From Lycocorax pyrrhopterus obiensis (Eukaryota; Chordata; Aves; Passeriformes; Paradisaeidae): a DNA stretch of 64,000 nt. Made by a program: the position numbers and the translations under genes. Position 1 is the stretch's first letter, and each line of letters starts with the position of its first letter. The notes under the pieces were generated by a model. It was not told the origin of the DNA. It searched no databases and worked only from the letters and a program-made list of their open reading frames with translations. The stretch covers positions 12,728,830 through 12,792,829 of the forward strand of contig JACSVZ010000022.1 of the NCBI GenBank assembly GCA_014706295.1, read 5' to 3'. Of the stretch, positions 1 through 9,719 are shown piece after piece.

Positions 1-543
1 CAGAGGGCCCTGCTCACTCAGGGGACACCACCACAGCTGGGGGACAAGAGGATTTGCTGTACAAAACCAGGCACTTGGAGCAGTGGGGAGGAAGCTGCCC
101 TGTGTAGCCCAGGGCAGACACATACGACCCTCCGGGACTGGATGTGGATGTCCCAAGTGAGGGGTGGGTACAGCTGTGGCAGGAATGGGATGATGGAGGG
201 GTGTAGGACCTCTCTCAGCATGTGGTGTGGGCCATGAACCACACTGGAATGGGAAGAAATCCACTGAATGCATCCTACTGGTCTGGGTACCCTCTCAGGG
301 ACGTTTTTACACCAGGTCAGTTGTCTGCCTATTTCACTTCACATGTTGTTTTGTGTCCAGGATCACAACAGCCTCCCCTGGATACCCACATATCTCACAC
401 CAGAGGGGTTTCTCTTCATCTTTGCTTTGCTGAGCTTTGCTTCCTCCTGCACTGCCCCTATTTTGGGATGAGGCCATGCTGACTCCAGAAGTGTAAACCC
501 ATTTCTCTGTGGTTAACTCCTGCTGTCACCTTGCTGTTTACAG

Positions 544-662
544 GAGCTAAGAAGTCAATGAGAGGAAGAAAGAAAATCAAAGTGGAGCAATGCCCAGTGG
601 GGATCACAAAGGAACTGGAGGATTGCTCTGCTTCCCACAATGATCCCTCCAAGGAGAGTTAA
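544..662 (+). CDS. Possible terminal coding exon of an upstream gene (RBBP8NL expected by synteny)
   Basis: A good 3' splice site (pyrimidine-rich tract ending in TTTACAG at 537-543, with a plausible branch-point GGTTAAC upstream) precedes a frame open from 546 to a TAA at 660-662. It encodes 38 residues and would be entered with two bases left over from a previous exon. The peptide is basic near its start (RGRKKIKVEQ) and acidic/serine-rich at its end (DPSKES). In mammals the gene just upstream of CABLES2, on the same strand, is RBBP8NL, whose 3' end lies a few kilobases away, so a last exon here is plausible. I cannot match the peptide to RBBP8NL from memory and found no further exon in 1-540. 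The nearest poly(A)-like hexamer is ATTAAA at 1132-1137. A chance open frame behind a chance acceptor is the main alternative. Confidence 0.28.
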
Positions 663-1765
663 CAGCAGGGCAGGATGAAGCAACTGCAGACCAAAGGAGA
701 GTGTTCGGAGACCTCAGCATCCCACCCACGCTGGGAGAGTGAATCCTCCTGTCATGCTGGGCCAGGCAGTGGGGAATTCATAAGGACTCATTAATGAGCA
801 GAGCACCCTGAAATTCCTCACTCAGTGCCCCAGGAGAGGCTGGGCAAGGATGAGCCGTGCAGGTGACACGAGGAGCAGCCAGGTCACTGCTGGTGAAGCA
901 GCACAGTCAGTGACCCCAGGCCTGTGCCAGAGCAGACCCTCAGACCTGTGCTAGCAAGAAGAGATGTCTCTTTGCAACCCTCACCCTGCACAGAACCATG
1001 TTCTTCTCTGGGATTTCACTCTTGGAGAACGGACTAGCAGACCCCTCTCCCCATGAAGGATGTCCCAGTGGCTGGCTGAGGGGTGGTGACCAAACCAAAC
1101 ACTGCAGAGCCCCGTGCCCAAACCTGCTTCAATTAAATCCCTACCCAGGTTTCATATACATGTGGATCTTCTCTGACCTGGAGAAAGTCCATGGTTTTCT
1201 TTTCTAATTAAGTGAGGAGCAAGCACATGGGCAGACAGGTGGGATGTGTCCCTGGAGAGGGCAGGGAGAAGAGCAGGGGAAGGGAGGGCTTGGGTGCTCC
1301 CTCTCCCCAAGATGTCCTGCATTGCCTGGAAAAGGTCAGTGTGTGAGACCCAGCTGTGGCTCACAGCAGAGCACCAGCTCAGCAGTTCACACTGACCTTG
1401 GCAGGACTGCTGGGAGCTGGTTTTCACATGGATAAACTCTTCTTAGTAATTTTTTTCTGATGGGATGAGATGGGAAGGGCTGCAGTGAGCATCCCTGCAG
1501 GCACAACATCGATCCAAGCATTCAGGCTGGGTTGTTCCTGGCACACAGGTGGAGAACAGGGACAAAACAGAGGGAGACCAGTGAAGAAGTGCCAGAGCCA
1601 ATTCCTGCTATGGTGTCCTCCGATTACCTGCAGTTATTTCTATTCAAACGTGGTTTTGTTTGCCCGTTCACAAGAACGAAGGCAGAGCACAGCCCGCCAA
1701 GAGCAGCATCCTCTGCCTGTAGCACCTTCCAGTCTCCTCAACCCTAAAATCTCATTCAGAGAGCC
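663..1765. other. Non-coding flank, nothing recognised
   Basis: Unique-looking sequence of moderate GC. Short open frames here lack codon pattern, splice sites or recognisable motifs. The only possible signal is ATTAAA at 1132-1137, which could be a weak poly(A) signal for an upstream gene. Confidence 0.5.
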
Positions 1766-1769
1766 TCGG

Positions 1770-2240
1770 CTGCGGGGGAGCAGGGGCAGGAGCGTCCAGC
1801 ACTGCACGGGGCAGCCTCGCATCCACCCAGCCGGGCGGGAGCGCTGCGGGAGCGGGAGCGGCCCGGGAGCGGTGCGGGCGGTGCGGAACCGGGAGCGGCA
1901 GCGGGAAGGGGACCGGGACCGGGTGCGGCACCGGGAGCAGGAGCGGTGCGGACGGTGCCAGACCGGGACCGGGGGCGGGGGCGGTGCGGAACCGGGACCG
2001 GGACCGGGACCAGGACCGGGTGCGGTGCGGGCGGTGCGGCGGGCGGGCAGTGCCGCCTGCTGGGCAGCACCGGGCCGGGCCGGGGCCGCTCCCGGAGCGA
2101 GGGGGATGCGGTTCAGCCTCCCCGGGGCACAGCAGGTGTGCCCCCGATGGCTGCGGAGCCACGGGAAGGGGAGCGAGGACACCCGGCAGCTCCGGCATTC
2201 CGAGGATGGAGCGGGGATGTCCCGCGGGACTGCTGCTGCT
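1770..2240. promoter_or_regulatory. Isolated CpG island with no assigned gene
   Basis: CpG-dense stretch of about 470 bp roughly 7 kb upstream of the CABLES2 CpG island, flanked on both sides by CpG-poor DNA. Its core is the GC-rich minisatellite listed separately. It has many GC-box-like strings but no TATA box and no convincing first exon on either strand. It may be an orphan CpG island with promoter or enhancer activity, or simply a by-product of the repeat composition. Confidence 0.5.
1838..2045. repeat. GC-rich degenerate minisatellite (GGGAGCGG / GGGACC / GCGGTGCGG units)
   Basis: Imperfect tandem arrays of short G-rich motifs: GGGAGCGG-type units near 1840-1875, GGTGCGG-type units interspersed, and a cleaner CCGGGA hexamer run at about 1990-2020. 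Four or more closely spaced GGG runs make the + strand G-quadruplex-capable. Long open frames on both strands here are explained by the repeat's lack of A/T and hence of stop codons. Confidence 0.75.
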
Positions 2241-2342
2241 GTCAGGGAATTTCACAGGAGCGAAACTTTCCCAGGCTGAAAAATTGAGACAGCTGCCGTC
2301 TTCCTCCTGTCTTCACGGTTTGGAAGAGCTCGTTGGATGTCG

Positions 2343-2606
2343 AGGAAGGGTCTGGAGCACGTGGGTGCTCATCCTGGAGAAAAGGAGGCTCGGGGGAGAC
2401 CTTTTCCCTCTCTACAACTCCCTGGAAGGAGGTTGTAGCCAGGTGGGGTTGGTCTCTTCTCCCAGGTAAAAAGTGACAAGAAGGGAAAACGGCCTCAAGT
2501 TGCACCAGGGAAGGTTTGGATTGGATGTTAGGTAAAAATTTTTCACTGAAAGGGTTATCAAGCTCCGGAACAAGCTGCCCAGGGGAGTGGTGGGGTCACC
2601 AGGGTT
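2343..2606 (+). mobile_element. CR1 LINE 3'-region fragment
   Basis: Recognisable avian CR1 sequence: AAAAGGAGGCTCGGGGGAGACC at the left, then a stretch around a CTACAACTCCCTGGAAGGAGG core, then GGCCTCAAGTTGCACCAGGG and GGTTTGGATTGGATGTTAGG, then an 'aacaagctgcccagggg' block. The reading direction matches the sense of the CR1 ORF2/3' end. The copy has internal deletions and lacks the 3' terminal microsatellite. It is 5'-truncated, as is usual for CR1. Confidence 0.85.
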
Positions 2607-5600
2607 GCAGGGCTGATTTATCCCAGCTCAAAGCATTCATCGGATTGTGTCCATGGGAAATGAATCGGGATCACCACTAACGCCTTTCCCTCTCTGTCCT
2701 GGGCAGACAGCACAATGTCTGTCCCTTCTTAGACCAGCTTATAGGGGAGAGCAATAACCCACTGAACACAGTGGTGAACCGAATAAATCTGTCTTTTAAA
2801 AATAACCCAGCAAGGAAAAAAATAAAATGAGGGGCTGGGGGAAAAAAAGGAGAGAAGTTGAGATGTAAACCCATAAAGAGGCCCCTCAGACTGTAGGGAG
2901 GTTGCTTGGGATGGGAGAACTGAAGAAGGGAGGGAAATTTCATGGACTATAAAATAATCGCCTCCCTATGACAATCCTTTGATACGCAAAATGTGCAGAA
3001 GACCTGCCAACAATAATGAAGTACTCAGTTTTATTTTTTTTCCCCTTAAGATTTTTTTCTTCACATTGCACGACACCACCACAGAATCCACCTTAAATTA
3101 TTGGGCTTTTAATACTTTTTGTGTTGCCTTTTTTCATTAGACATTTTCACCCGTATCTCATGCTGGGTGGGTTTGAGGGGCTGGCAGGGACGGATTTCAC
3201 AGTTAGGGCAATCCCATATCTGAAAAAACAAAAAATACTTTTGTCAGCTCTGAGCAAAGTTCTCCTCTGAGCAAATTGTTGAAGTAAATTAAACTTCATA
3301 TGCTGCACTTGATCCAGCCCTGGAATTTCTCTGCTCCTACCATCCCCTGGCTTGCTGTTACCTCCTCACCATGCTACAGAAAGATGGATAATTGCTGAGG
3401 TCCATTAATTCTCAAAATTATGTTTGTCAGTCTCTTGTTCAAGTCATTCTTGACAGGTAAATGCATGTATTGATCTCGTGATATGCATGCAGCCTCAGAC
3501 TTGACTTATTTTGCTGTAAGGAAGAAATCTGAGCCCTGCAAGCAGCTCTGGAACTCTGCAGAGGTTTCCACGTGAAGGTTCAGTCCTGCCTGAGGTGCCG
3601 TGTTTGCAGGAACACAGAGGGCAGCGTTCAGCCCCACGGGCTGATCCTGCCTTCCCTGGAGCACAGCAGCCTTTCAATAACTCCCCAGGAGTTTGGTTAA
3701 TGACTCCAAGCGGCATTTGTGTACCAGACCCAGCAGTCTCTGCTTTTTGCAGAGTTAATCCATTTTGTTGCCACACTTCTGTTCAGTATGAGGAGGTTTT
3801 ACACAATAATCTTCAAAAATGCACCGAAATTACCCTTAGAGTGCATGAGTTACATCCCACAGAGCAATAGAGCAGAAGGGAAGCTGTCCCAAGAGCAGAT
3901 CAGTACTTCTGGGAGGCTGGCAGCTCACGTTTGTTTTGTTCAGACAGATTACAGCTCCGATGCCACCAGTGACGTGATGTAGGTAGGATATGTGGGCCAG
4001 TGAAGTGGTTTCCCGGAGGAAGGGGTTCAGAGCCCAGCTTGGGTCCACCCAGGTCAGGGGCTGGATTTGATATTGCACAGAAATTTGGGAGAGCTATGAT
4101 GTCACAGTTTCTGTTCACTTTTGGTCCATCAGAAACAGCAACGAGTGGTTCCCTTAATGCCTGTCAGGCCCAACAATTCCAGTAACAGACCACTGCAACT
4201 CATTTGCTTCCTGATCCTTAAGAATCTGCACATGCTGAATCATCCTCACAGCACAGAGCACTGCTCTCAGCTCTCAGACTCTCCAGGATTCCCTGTGCAT
4301 CACCCTCCCACCAAACTCACCAGTAAAATGACATTTTCTGCTTCTCTCTAGGCTTAATTTGTAAAATTTTGGAAGAAGTAAATTTGTGCGAGTTGAGCTG
4401 TGAGTATAAATCTCCATCTCAGGGGGAAAAAGAAATCTCCCACCACGCAAAGGTTCCTCTGTTGTGTATGTAAGGGAGACAGTTCTGGGCAGGAAAGTAG
4501 GAAGTCCCACAAGCTCAAAGCAAGAGGGAACTGTGCTGGGAACTCAGCTGGCTGCAATGCAGGAACCAAAAGCTCCAGAAATAGAGATATGCACATCAGA
4601 TTCTTCCCCCTCACAACCTTCTGCTGTGGCATTGCCTTCATAGCAAATAGATAATTTGAAGGTGATTTAATCCATGCCCTTTTCATGAGCCTGAGCACCA
4701 CCTTCTCTGCAGTGAAATGCTTTTAGCTGAGATCTGGTCTGTAAGCAGTGCCCATTTATAGTGCTGGCTTTGGAAACACAGCTTCCCTCCTCAGTCCACC
4801 ACAGGAAAACTCATTCCAAGCATTACTGAAGTCTTGCTTCAATCCTGTTTTGGGGATTTAAGTGGGATGGGCTTTTTGTGTAGGTCCTTCCCAGGGTCAG
4901 ATGTGCCCTGAATGTGTGAAAAAGGCAGAAAAATGACCCTGGCAGTCTCACATGTGCACAGGCAGGAGCTCAGAGGGAATGGGGACAGGGACAGCTTGGG
5001 TGTTCAGAACAGCACAGGGACAAGCCTTCACACTTTTGAAAGGAGGCTGTGAAGTTGTGGATAGATTTAGCAAATCCAGCAAGCAGTAGCAATTCTTGGA
5101 AGGGAGAAATTTGGGGAGTTCCTTTGCTTCTTTATCTCAAGCAAAGTTTACTGTAGGAATTCTTGAGCCAAAATTCAGGCTCCTCTTGCATCCCTTCGGT
5201 ATCACAGCTTTCTGCTCTGCCTTGAACATTGCCCCCAACACTTCAGGAGTTCCCCAGGCTGTGCTGCACACCCTGCTCATACCAAACTTGCTGCTGGATG
5301 TGCTGATCTCCAGTGGGATCTCTCCAGAAAGCACATTCTCCAAGATTCTCCCATGAAAATTATTGATTCATTAATAACAGCGTTTAGTGCAGCACCACGT
5401 GCTTCAGGGAAGAGAGTTTGATCCATTCATTCACAAATCCTCCTGTAAACACCACACAACATTTTCATGACTCCAGCACAGGGCTCTCCTGAGTGCAGAG
5501 AGATGTCATTAAATCAACCAGCTCTGTGTCTTTCAAATACTCTGTGTCATGCAGGAGAACCTGAGTCACCCTCCGAGGCACACAGGGCTGCTGGCAATGT

Positions 5601-7620
5601 TTGCCTCCGGAGGAGCAGCAGCTGATTTTGCTGTAACTGTGAATCTGCAGCGAGAGCAGAGGATTGTGTCACCCACCAGGGCGAGCACATGGCAATCCAG
5701 GGAATACTGCTACTCTGCTCCAGAAGCAGCCTAAAGAAACCAGGACTCCCAGCCAGAACCCACTGGAGGCAGATTAAAACCATCGCAGGCTGCACAGCTG
5801 GTGGCACTGACAGCTTGAGTCAAACCTGTCTCACGGGTTTGGGATGCAGGAGGAGAGCGACGGGGATGCATGTGCCAGCAGGGAGCAGGAGCGGTCCAGT
5901 GTGTGAACCTGGTTAGGAAGGGTTTCATCATTGCCTACACATGTAACACAAGGAGGGAATGGCACGTCCGGGTGTGTTCTGAGACGGAAGTGGAGGGGGA
6001 AAACGAGCTTAGGAGAGTGTGCAGTCCCATAAACTCAGTGGCTGGTCTTTATATGGATGTGGTGAGTGTGAGGCTGAGCTCCAAAGAGTGCTGGTGCTCC
6101 CAGGTGTGCTGACTTCAGGAGAGAATTTAAAAGGGGTAAACTATGATGGGAAATTTGGGACAAGGATTAGAGCCTGCTCAGGAGAGAGGGGACAGTAAGG
6201 TCTGGATGCGCATTGCACTTCTATGTCATCTTCCAAGACTTCCAGAGACCATCCTGGTCCCCTGTGAGGCCTCCTGGACCCCCATCCCCACCCTGCTTAG
6301 GCTGGAAAAATGTGTGCAGCAATTTCTGGTGCCTTATCTTAATACCAGCATTTCCTCCAACTGGAAGCTGCACTTCTGGTTCCTAGCCTAAATATACTTA
6401 TGACCTGTTTATCTTTGCTTGATTTGGGGCCATGATTTTGCAAAAAATATAACAGCCAGCCCACATATGCACTTTAAAATGCTGTCTCATATCAGATGCT
6501 TAGACCAAATCCTGCAGTTTTTGCATGGAGAAAAATCCTTGTGACCTTGGTGACTCTACTCCCCAGATAGTATTGGAATAAGGATCTGCAGGCTTGTCCT
6601 GTTTCACACGAGCTCCTTATTCCAGCAGCCCCTGGCTGCTCAGACATGCATCCAAACATCCCAGGGCTTCCTTTAAGGTAGAGCAAAAGGTCCAGGAGCA
6701 GAATGAGTGTGAGTTGAGTATTGGTGATTCAGAGTAACATTTTACATCTGTGCAATAATGTTGTTGTAAATGCAGAACTGCCTGCCTTCCTCTTTGTCCA
6801 GGGATTTTGTGATGGTTAAGGCTGGAAAAGGCTTCAGCCAGAACTTGAAGCCGCTGTGCAGCAGCAGGGTGGAGAGTCCAACCTTTCTCCAAAACAGCCT
6901 CCCTGTGCATGAATGAGAGAACATATATGAGCTTGGGCTTCCTGCATCCCCCCGCTCCAGGGATTCCCTCGTTGCAGAAGACAGGGTGAAAAGGTTGTTC
7001 AGGGTTGTACCCAGCCACTGATTTTTGTGGGAGTGATGCTGATGTGCCATTCTTCTGTTTTAGCATCAGATCCCCTGAAACACAGCACTGTGCTCACTGT
7101 ACTCCAACACTGTGAGCTGTCAGACATAGATAAAAGCTCCCCAGCATTAACAGCAGCAATGATCCAACCGCTAAATTCAGCTTTGAAGTTAGCAACCCAC
7201 TAAACCATGGAGGCTGCTCCTTTCTGCGCTGACTCAGTGGGACGATTTACATCCCACAGCTATTTTTACAGGGAAAGAATGAGAAAAAAGCCACACATTT
7301 ATTTTTCAAAATCCAATCTTGGGTTCTAGAGAATTGTTTGCAGCAAGCCTATATAGGTTTCCATGCCTATTCATCCCCTGGCTTATTTGATGAGCTTGCC
7401 AGCAGGAAGGATTTTAATTCCTTTTTATCCCAAATTATTTTTTCCACAGCTGTGATAGGAAATGGTTCTGCCAAATAATTTAGGCTCAAAATCTGACCTA
7501 TATTGAATAGCATAAGATGCCGAGCATGTTCTTGGGATTTTAAGGGCAGTGTTTGTATTTCACTGTAGGATTTTTAATGGAAGCCTGCAAGAAAACATTG
7601 TCTTACATCTCCTATCTTAA
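2607..7620. other. Non-coding upstream flank, nothing recognised
   Basis: About 5 kb of CpG-poor DNA without a recognisable exon, RNA gene or transposon. Short open frames are scattered on both strands with no codon bias or homology that I can see. Distal CABLES2 regulatory elements could lie here, but none stands out by sequence. Confidence 0.5.
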
Positions 7621-7622
7621 TC

Positions 7623-7673
7623 CTATTATTACTATTATTACTATCATTATTATTAATAATATTATTATTATAT
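7623..7673. repeat. (TAT)n / (ATT)n trinucleotide microsatellite
   Basis: Interrupted TAT/ATT trinucleotide repeat of about 50 bp, with interruptions such as ACTATTATTACTATCATT and a TTAATAATATT inversion point. It is a likely length-polymorphic simple repeat. Confidence 0.9.
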
Positions 7674-8839
7674 GCTACTAATACTATAAGACATGTTGAT
7701 GGCCCACTTGCAACAGCATACAAAAACAAATCTTATGAAACAGCCATATGAAAAGACATAGAACCTCTATGTGCGTTATAGGACAGTTTCAAAACCTATC
7801 TTTTACTCAGTGCCCATATTTCAGGCCATATCATCGGACATCAGTTTGGTTGCTGGTGTAGACTGTAAGCAATATTAAGAGTCGCCATGTGGCTTCTTTG
7901 AGCCTATTTGGCAAAAGAATTCACCACTCCAAGGGTCCAGTGTTGCAAATACAGTAATTGCAACTTTTAAATGCAAACATTTCGAATGGCAAATTTGGTC
8001 TGTACTTTAAGATATGTACTGTGTGGGCAAAATCCTGCTTGGGAACACAAGCTGCTTCAGGGCATGAGAGGTGGGAAGCATGGGAAGTCTTCATTTCGGT
8101 TTCAGAGGAACACAGAGGCCACCAGCACCCACACACTGCTGTTCTCAGCTCCAAAGGCTTCATCACGCCCAGCACAGCTCCCAAACTTCCCCTTCCAGGC
8201 CCAATGGCATGGACACTGTCAGTGCACATCAACGTCCCCTGAGGAAAGGAAAGGGCAGAGCTTTCTGCCTTGGCAGGCGGTCAGAGCATCATCCAGGGAT
8301 GTGACAGACACGGGTTCAAGTGCCTGAGGGGAATGTTTATCCCGTGCAGTATAAACACACCAGTCCGGGAAGCAACGTATTGCGCAGAGATGCCTTGAGT
8401 CACTTTGTGGAGATAAATACTAAGTTTATGTCCTCCCAGCCCCGGGTCTGCCTTGCCCATATACGGCCCAGGATCAGCACTGCCTTGGCTTTGCTTCAGG
8501 AGCTGGAAGCGTGGGGATCCATCCCTCCGCACGGGTTTCGGGGCTGCTGGTGAGTCTCAGGGCTGTGCACGGGGGTCTGCGCCCTCGGGGTCGGCGGATC
8601 GGGGTCCACCTCAGCCCTGCAAGCCAGAGGGTCGGGTCCCAGGCCGGGGGATGGAGCAAGAGGATGGACAACTTTCATCCGCTTTTAGAGGAGCGCTTTG
8701 ACGTGCACCAGCGCCTGCGATGGGTTTAGCAGATGTGTCCTCCTGCCTGCAGGAAGGCCAGGACCTCTTGGGAACAAACGGCCACCAGTGTTACTGATGG
8801 TTCGGGTGGGGAAATGAGGGGAGAAGTTTTTAAAAAGTC
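7674..8839. other. Non-coding flank leading into the CABLES2 CpG island
   Basis: No gene recognised. CpG content rises from about 8500 onward (for example 8570-8640), forming a shore of the downstream island. Short frames at 7958-8242 and 8511-8729 have no supporting features. Confidence 0.5.
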
Positions 8840-8922
8840 ACACAAAGGGACACGGTGGGTGGTCGTGCGGGGACACGGCGGGTGGTTGCATGGGGACACC
8901 GTGGGCTCGTGGGTGCGGTAGG
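8840..8922. repeat. Short GGGACACGGTGGGTGGT-type tandem repeat
   Basis: Three to four imperfect copies of a roughly 30-bp unit built from GGGACAC-(C)G-GTGGG-(T)GGT, at about 8848, 8870, 8893 and partly 8910. It lies on the edge of the CABLES2 CpG island, upstream of any likely transcription start. Confidence 0.6.
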
Positions 8923-9060
8923 GAAATAGCCGAGGGAGGAAAGGGAGAGGCCGGGAAGGGTCCCGGGGGTGCCGGGGCCGCACCGCCCTGTCCCCGCGGG
9001 GCTCCCGGCGCTGCCCCCGCCGGCGGCGCCAGGACCCGGCACGGCCCCGCGGGCCGGCGG

Positions 9061-9151
9061 GGCGGGGGCGGGGCCACGCGCGAGCAGCCAATGGGCGCGG
9101 GGCCGCCGCCGGGTTCATTTGCATTCGGGCGCGACGCAGCCAATGGGCGCG
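9061..9151 (+). promoter_or_regulatory. CABLES2: CABLES2 proximal promoter: GC box, duplicated CCAAT box, octamer
   Basis: A GC box (GGCGGGGGCGGGGCC, 9061-9075) is followed by the 15-mer CAGCCAATGGGCGCG at 9085-9099 and again at 9137-9151. The two CCAAT cores (9088-9092 and 9140-9144) are exactly 52 bp, about five helical turns, apart and in the same orientation. A perfect octamer ATTTGCAT (9117-9124) lies between them. CCAAT boxes with G-rich flanks are typical NF-Y sites and the octamer is the POU/OCT1 site. The cluster ends about 60 bp upstream of the start codon, so the mRNA start probably falls between 9152 and 9213. Confidence 0.7.
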
Positions 9152-9213
9152 CGAGCCGCCGGCCGCGCTGCGCTCCAGCCGCCCCGCCCGGGCGGCCGCG
9201 GCTCATTCGGAGA

Positions 9214-9719
9214 ATGGCCGCGGCCACGGCGTGCGGCTCCCCGCCTCCCCGCCCGCCCCGCGAGCAGCCGCCGCCGCGCAAGCGGGGCGACTCTCGGCGG
9301 CGGCAGGCCGCCCTCTTCTTCCTCAACAACATCTCCCTGGACGGGCGGCCGCCCTGCCCGCCCGCCGAGAAGCCGCCACTGCCCGCTGGCCCGGGCGACG
9401 GGGAGGAGGCGGCGGCGGAGCCGGCCGGAGCCCCCCCGCGCCTGCTGCCCCCGCCGCCCGTATGCCAGCCGCCGCCCGCCCTGCTGCTGCCCGGCGTGCC
9501 CGCGCTCGCCGCCGCCGGAGCCAAGGGGGATGCGGACCCCACCCGTGGGGGCATCTTCCTGCCGCAGCTGCTGCTGGGCGGCCCGCTGTGCCCGCCGCCC
9601 CCGGCCCCGCCCGCCCTGCCGGGGATGCTGGCGGCCCCCAAGCCGGGCGCCCCGGGGCTGCTGAGCCCCACGCAGAACGCGGCGGGCGGCGGCTTCGCGC
9701 TGGAGGCGCAGCGGCAGAG
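9214..9719 (+). CDS. CABLES2: CABLES2 coding exon 1
   Basis: 506 bp, residues 1-168 plus two bases of codon 169; donor AG|GTGAGT. It contains the conserved [19 protein letters not shown] block and LLSPTQ near its end. Between them lies low-complexity Pro/Ala/Gly/Leu sequence that is expanded relative to human. Confidence 0.95.

Noticed and set aside
1640..2255. Open frames of 167-180 codons on the - strand and a 269-codon frame on the + strand
   Set aside because: They cross a GC-rich minisatellite that lacks stop codons; the peptides are Arg/Pro/Gly-rich translations of the repeat without domains.
8890..9213. In-frame upstream extension of CABLES2 to an ATG at 8890
   Set aside because: The extension runs through the promoter motifs (CCAAT boxes, octamer) and has no match to mammalian CABLES2, whose MAAA start aligns with the ATG at 9214.
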